Assembly: GCA_014729735.1 (NCBI GenBank)
Contig: WJJN01000095.1
Span: 1-10,007, forward strand
Length of the DNA stretch: 10,007 nt
Direction: 5' to 3'
Source: Candidatus Zhuqueibacterota bacterium
GTDB lineage: Bacteria > Zhuqueibacterota > Zhuqueibacteria > Thermofontimicrobiales > Thiofontviventaceae
Part shown: piece by piece, positions 6,110-10,007 of the stretch
Layout: each line of letters begins with the position of its first letter
Position numbering within the stretch: position 1 is the first letter of the stretch
Position numbers and translations under genes: made by a program
Notes under the pieces: model-generated
Seen by the model: the letters and a program-made list of their open reading frames with translations, nothing else
Database searches by the model: none
Told to the model about the DNA's origin: nothing

Positions 6110-7168
6110 ATGAAAAAGGCATTGGTTTTATTATTGGTTTTAGCCTTTATCGGCGGAGTTGCCGAAAAATCTTTTGCAGTGAGCGAAGCAGCGGTACTGT
6201 TTTTGATGATTTCACCGGGAGCAAGAGCATCGGGTATGGGAGAAGCATTTGTCGCAGTTGCTGATGATGCAACTGCAATTTACTGGAATCCCGCAGGATT
6301 AGCCTGGCAATACGGCAGAGAAATTACGATTATGCACGCCAACTGGCTGCCGCAGTTCGCAGGAGATATGTATTATGATTTCTTTGCGTACAGGCAAGAC
6401 ATCGAGGGGGTCGGAACAGTTGGTGGTAACATTACTTTTCTGAACATGGGTGAGCAGACAATCACCGGCGAAGACAGCCCGGAACCGCTGGGCAAGTTTT
6501 CCAGCTATGACATCGCGTTCACCGGCAGTTACGGAACCACTGTCACGGAAAATTTTGCGGTAGGAATCAACTTACGGTACATCCGCAGTAATCTCGCGCC
6601 GCAGGGACAGGGAGCGGAGCGAGGCAGCGGTAAAGGAAACGCATTCGCCTTTGACGTTGGTTTACTCTATAAATTTCCATTCCTGAATAAAAGACTATCC
6701 TGGGGAATGAACATTTCGAACATGGGTCCCAAAATTTCCTACATTGATGTGGCACAGGCTGATCCATTGCCAACCAATTTGAAAACCGGATTTGCTTACA
6801 AGCTGGTTGATCAAAAATATAATAAATTGACAGTCGCGGCTGATATGAATAAACTGCTCGTCACCCCGAATGGCGACGGTGAGCAAGCAGACCCTTTCTA
6901 TGAAGCACTTATTACTTCCTGGTACGATGATGACTTCAGTACGGAAATTAAGAAAATGATTTTCGGATTTGGCGCCGAGTACTGGTATAGCGACTTAATC
7001 GCGCTCCGTGCCGGTTACTATTACGATGAAATGGGCAAAGTGAAATATACCACTTTTGGCGCCGGTTTGAAATACTCACTTTATGGCTTTGATTTCGGCT
7101 ATGTGTCCGCGGGCGAAGGACATCCGCTTTCAGACACAATGCGTTTTTCATTGACTATTGGTTTCTAA
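6110..7168 (+). CDS. PorV/PorQ-family outer-membrane beta-barrel protein
   Basis: This 352-residue protein has a signal peptide (positive MKK, hydrophobic 4-17, likely cleavage after SFA at residue 23). Directly after it is the family signature SPGARASGMGEAFVAVADDA (35-54), followed by YWNPAGLAW (58-66). This is the N-terminal hatch-like region of the PorV/PorQ branch of the FadL-like barrels. The rest is alternating beta-strand sequence with paired aromatics (for example near 276-330), ending in an aromatic-terminated strand, RFSLTIGF. In Bacteroidetes, PorV binds type IX secretion substrates and shuttles them to the attachment machinery; many FCB genomes carry several paralogues whose roles are not established. 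AAGGAG (6097-6102) with 7-base spacing supports the start. A terminator follows. The next gene encodes a large secreted protein, which would be a natural client, but that link is inferred. Family assignment is strong; exact role is open. Confidence 0.88.
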   Translation: MKKALVLLLVLAFIGGVAEKSFAVSEAAVLFLMISPGARASGMGEAFVAVADDATAIYWNPAGLAWQYGREITIMHANWLPQFAGDMYYDFFAYRQDIEGVGTVGGNITFLNMGEQTITGEDSPEPLGKFSSYDIAFTGSYGTTVTENFAVGINLRYIRSNLAPQGQGAERGSGKGNAFAFDVGLLYKFPFLNKRLSWGMNISNMGPKISYIDVAQADPLPTNLKTGFAYKLVDQKYNKLTVAADMNKLLVTPNGDGEQADPFYEALITSWYDDDFSTEIKKMIFGFGAEYWYSDLIALRAGYYYDEMGKVKYTTFGAGLKYSLYGFDFGYVSAGEGHPLSDTMRFSLTIGF

Positions 7169-7204
7169 TTGAAAAAATGTTGCAATAATCAATTTTAGAT
7201 AAAA

Positions 7205-7253
7205 AAAAAGGACAAAGGAACGTTAAATAAGCGAATCTTTGTCCTTTTTATTG
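7205..7253 (+). terminator. Intrinsic terminator after the porV-like gene
   Basis: AAAAAGGACAAAG (7205-7217) and CTTTGTCCTTTTT (7237-7249) form a perfect 13-bp stem with a 19-base loop, running straight into a T-rich tail. It lies 36 bases after the stop codon. The symmetric A and T runs mean it could also work on the opposite strand. Confidence 0.8.
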
Positions 7254-7362
7254 TTAATACAAAACTTTTTTCCATTCTGCAAGTTGAATAGTATCTGATG
7301 CATTTTTCTCAGAATTTGTGATAGATAACCAAAACAATAACTCTCAATTTGAAATAGCCACT

Positions 7363-10007
7363 ATGAGAAAGAATACTCTTTTTGTATGCTTGATGCTTAT
7401 TTACACCTTCGCTGTAACAACTGCTTCTGCTGAGAATCGCAAACTTCGTCCCAAATTTCGGGCTACAGGAATTTCAGAGCAACGGCTTGTTTCCACTGCA
7501 AATTATGATTTTCGATCCGCACCAACATTCTCTGAAGCCGATCAGGAACAGCCGGATACGCTCCGGATTCTTGCCGTGCGGGCTGAGTTTCAGGAAGATA
7601 ATGACCGCGAAACCTCCGGCAATGGCAAGTTCGATCTTTCCAGTGAATCCAGTTATTTCATCAATCCTCCGCCACATAATCGCACCTACTTTCAAAATCA
7701 ATTACTTGCAATGAAAAACTATTTTGAAAATGTTTCCCGCGGGAAACTGATTTTAGTGGGTGAAGTCTATCCGCTATCGGAAGAAGCTGCGTATCAATTG
7801 CCTCAGCAGATGAAATATTACAATCCGGACACCACGGAAGATGTGTTGGACCAACGACTGGCAGAACTGTTACGAGATGCACTGGTCGCCGCGGATACGG
7901 ATGATGACATCGATTTTTCGAAATATGATGCTTACATCGTTTTCCATCCGGGAGTCGGCGCGGAATATGCCTTTGATCTGGATACAACGCCGCACGATAT
8001 TCCGTCTGTGTTTCTAAATTATCAGGATTTAATGAGAACCATCGGCAAAGAGGATGCGGATTTCGAGGGGATCGAAGTGAAGAAAAAAGCCGTACGTGAA
8101 GGAATTATTTTACCGGAAACTCAAAACCAGATGGGTTATGATATCGGATTGCTGGGAACCGCGGTGCTGATGTTCGGACACCAGATCGGGCTGCCGAACC
8201 TTTACAATTCGGATAACGGGCGACCCGGCATTGGCGTATTCGGAATGATGGATCAGGGATCGTCCAATTTTAACGGCTTATTACCGGCACAGCCCAGCGC
8301 ATGGAGCAAGATTTTTCTGGGCTGGGAAACACCTGTCGAAGTTACCAGCGGTACGGTTGAAGTCGCTGCTGCATTGGCGAAGAATCCGAATAAAATATAC
8401 AAAGTACCGATTAATGCCAGCGAGTATTTTCTCATCGAAAACCGGCAGCGCCATGTATTGACGGATCGCAACACCACCATCGGGTACGATGCGCAGGGGG
8501 TGCGCCTCGAGTTCAAGGAAGACGGAAACATATCCACACCCGGCGGAATAGAGGATATCGATGTGATCACCGAGGTGGAAGAGTATGATTTCGGGTTGCC
8601 GGGATCGGGTCTACTAATATGGCACATTGACGAAAATGTAATTGAACAGTACTATAGTGAAAATCGTGTCAACGCGAATATGGATCATCGCGGGGTTGAT
8701 GTGGAAGAAGCGGATGGTGCGCAAGACATCGGACATTTTTTCAACTTCTTCGGTTTCACAGGCTACGAAGCCGGCACAGAATATGATTTGTGGTGGAATG
8801 AAAATGAATCCTATACATTTGCAAACGATACATCGATCGTCGAGTTTACACCGCATACAATGCCCGATAGCAGAGCGTATTCCCTGGCGAACAGCCACAT
8901 TTATCTCACACAATTCAGCGGACTCGACTCGATTATGACATTCACAGTTTCGCTGGATATTTACCAGACTGGTTTCCCGAAAAAGACAGGTGCTGAAATT
9001 GAAAACCTGTCTCTGCTCACAGGGAACATTGATGCGGACAGCGAGTTGGAAATTGTGACAACTGCGAAAGATGGACGGGTTTTTGCATGGAACGCTAATG
9101 GTTCGAAAGTCATTGAAAATTCTGACTCTTTGACAGTGACCGGATTGAATAATAAAGCTCGGAAATTTTCTCTTGCGGTTTACGCTGAAATCGATGCAGC
9201 GACCGAGAACAGTGCCGCACTCGGAGACCTCGATAGTGACGGCGATCTTGATGTGGTAATCGGCGCTGAGAACGGTGTTGTTTATGTATTTACTGAAAAT
9301 GACGATGATGGAAATGGACGAGCGGACGAGCTTTTCCAAACCGATGTGCAGAATGCGATTTCAACGAGTCCGATGATTTTTACAAGAAATAATGAAAATG
9401 TGATCGCCGTTGGTTTGGCGAACGGAGACGTTGCGCTCATAAACAGCACCGGCGATCTGCTGTGGAAAACCAGCGTTTCAGCAGGACAGATCAACGGGCT
9501 GGCGACGGCTGCCGGGAAAATCGTCGTGACATCTGCAGCCGGAGATATCGCGCTGTTGAGTAGTTCCGGCACGACCGAATGGAACAAAGCCGGAGACGTG
9601 AATATGAACTATCCGGCAATTGCGGATATAAACAGAGACGGGGTATTGGAAATAATCGTCACCGCAGCAAACGGTGCGATCCGCGGTTTTGATTTTGACG
9701 GCAATGAATTGCCCGGTTTTACAAACAAGTCACTAAATGATAAACTTTCGAATCCGGTGCTCGCAGATCTGGACAATGACGGACTGCTGGAAACAGTGGT
9801 TTCCAGCGACGGTAAATTGTATGCATTCAATTATAACGGCTCTCTGGTGGATAATTTTCCGATCACGATCGAGCGGGAACAAACCGGCAGTGCGTATCCG
9901 GAGCCGGTCATTGCTGATCTGGACGATGATGGTTTCGCAGAGATCATCGTCGCTGCTGCAGACGGTCGCATTATGGCGTATCATTACGATGCACGGCAGG
10001 TGGATGG
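7363..10007 (+). CDS. Secreted M6-metalloprotease-like protein with degenerate zinc site and FG-GAP repeats, runs off right edge
   Basis: An open frame of 881 codons starts at 7363 and has no stop before the window ends. Residues 1-23 are a signal peptide ending TASA. Residues about 66-430 follow the M6 (immune inhibitor A-like) peptidase plan: RILAVRAEFQEDN, KNYFENVSRGKL, the metal-site region, the IGVFGMMDQGS turn (290-300), and GLLIWHID (416-423), a hallmark of M6 proteins. The usual HExxHxxGLPDLY is here LMFGHQIGLPNLY (269-281): the first His and the catalytic Glu are replaced, so proteolysis is unlikely. From about 550 onward come FG-GAP/VCBS-like blades with calcium-loop motifs: DADSELEIV (557), LGDLDSDGDLD (620), IADINRDGVLE (753), LADLDNDGLLE (800) and IADLDDDGFAE (850). 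These suggest a beta-propeller or adhesive surface. No clear Shine-Dalgarno site precedes the ATG; the signal peptide supports this start. A C-terminal sorting domain, if any, lies beyond the window. Confidence 0.88.
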   Translation, partial: MRKNTLFVCLMLIYTFAVTTASAENRKLRPKFRATGISEQRLVSTANYDFRSAPTFSEADQEQPDTLRILAVRAEFQEDNDRETSGNGKFDLSSESSYFINPPPHNRTYFQNQLLAMKNYFENVSRGKLILVGEVYPLSEEAAYQLPQQMKYYNPDTTEDVLDQRLAELLRDALVAADTDDDIDFSKYDAYIVFHPGVGAEYAFDLDTTPHDIPSVFLNYQDLMRTIGKEDADFEGIEVKKKAVREGIILPETQNQMGYDIGLLGTAVLMFGHQIGLPNLYNSDNGRPGIGVFGMMDQGSSNFNGLLPAQPSAWSKIFLGWETPVEVTSGTVEVAAALAKNPNKIYKVPINASEYFLIENRQRHVLTDRNTTIGYDAQGVRLEFKEDGNISTPGGIEDIDVITEVEEYDFGLPGSGLLIWHIDENVIEQYYSENRVNANMDHRGVDVEEADGAQDIGHFFNFFGFTGYEAGTEYDLWWNENESYTFANDTSIVEFTPHTMPDSRAYSLANSHIYLTQFSGLDSIMTFTVSLDIYQTGFPKKTGAEIENLSLLTGNIDADSELEIVTTAKDGRVFAWNANGSKVIENSDSLTVTGLNNKARKFSLAVYAEIDAATENSAALGDLDSDGDLDVVIGAENGVVYVFTENDDDGNGRADELFQTDVQNAISTSPMIFTRNNENVIAVGLANGDVALINSTGDLLWKTSVSAGQINGLATAAGKIVVTSAAGDIALLSSSGTTEWNKAGDVNMNYPAIADINRDGVLEIIVTAANGAIRGFDFDGNELPGFTNKSLNDKLSNPVLADLDNDGLLETVVSSDGKLYAFNYNGSLVDNFPITIEREQTGSAYPEPVIADLDDDGFAEIIVAAADGRIMAYHYDARQVD

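Noticed and set aside
8614..9339. Reverse-strand open frame of 241 codons
   Set aside because: It lies entirely opposite the M6-like/FG-GAP gene, whose frame has a signal peptide and recognisable domains. The reverse translation is Cys-rich and low in recognisable structure, as expected of a shadow frame.

Overview
The window looks like bacterial chromosome from the FCB superphylum outside the classical Bacteroidetes (Calditrichota, KSB1, Marinimicrobia or similar). This is an inference from a PorV/PorQ-family outer-membrane protein next to a secreted M6-like/FG-GAP protein, a split (two-subunit type) glycine decarboxylase, moderate GC content, and Shine-Dalgarno sites in front of most genes. 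There are eight protein-coding genes, two of them cut by the window edges. I see no rRNA, tRNA, CRISPR array or transposase.

Left part (1-1629, minus strand): a compact two-gene unit. The upstream gene (700-1629) encodes a divergent cis-prenyltransferase-fold protein. It aligns along its length with E. coli UppS and, as I recall that sequence, more closely with the Mycobacterium tuberculosis tuberculosinyl transferase Rv3378c. It lacks the isopentenyl-diphosphate binding motif. The next gene starts 12 bases after its stop and encodes a P-loop ATPase with clear Walker A and B motifs that runs off the left edge. This pair is the most unusual part of the window.

Centre (2003-5877, plus strand): housekeeping carbon metabolism. 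accB and accC (biotin carrier protein and biotin carboxylase of acyl-CoA carboxylase) lie behind two candidate sigma70 promoters and a 17-bp perfect palindrome. A 134-bp MITE-like element made of nested inverted repeats follows. Then come gcvH and gcvPA of the glycine cleavage system, with neither gcvPB nor gcvT beside them.

Right part (6110-10007, plus strand): cell-surface genes. A PorV/PorQ-family beta-barrel protein ends in a strong intrinsic terminator. After it comes a large secreted protein with an M6-metalloprotease-like domain followed by FG-GAP/VCBS-type calcium-binding repeats, continuing past the right edge. Its HExxH zinc site has become L-M-F-G-H, so it is probably a non-catalytic relative of M6 proteases. 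Together these two genes suggest surface display, possibly by a type IX-like secretion route, but no sorting domain is visible inside the window.
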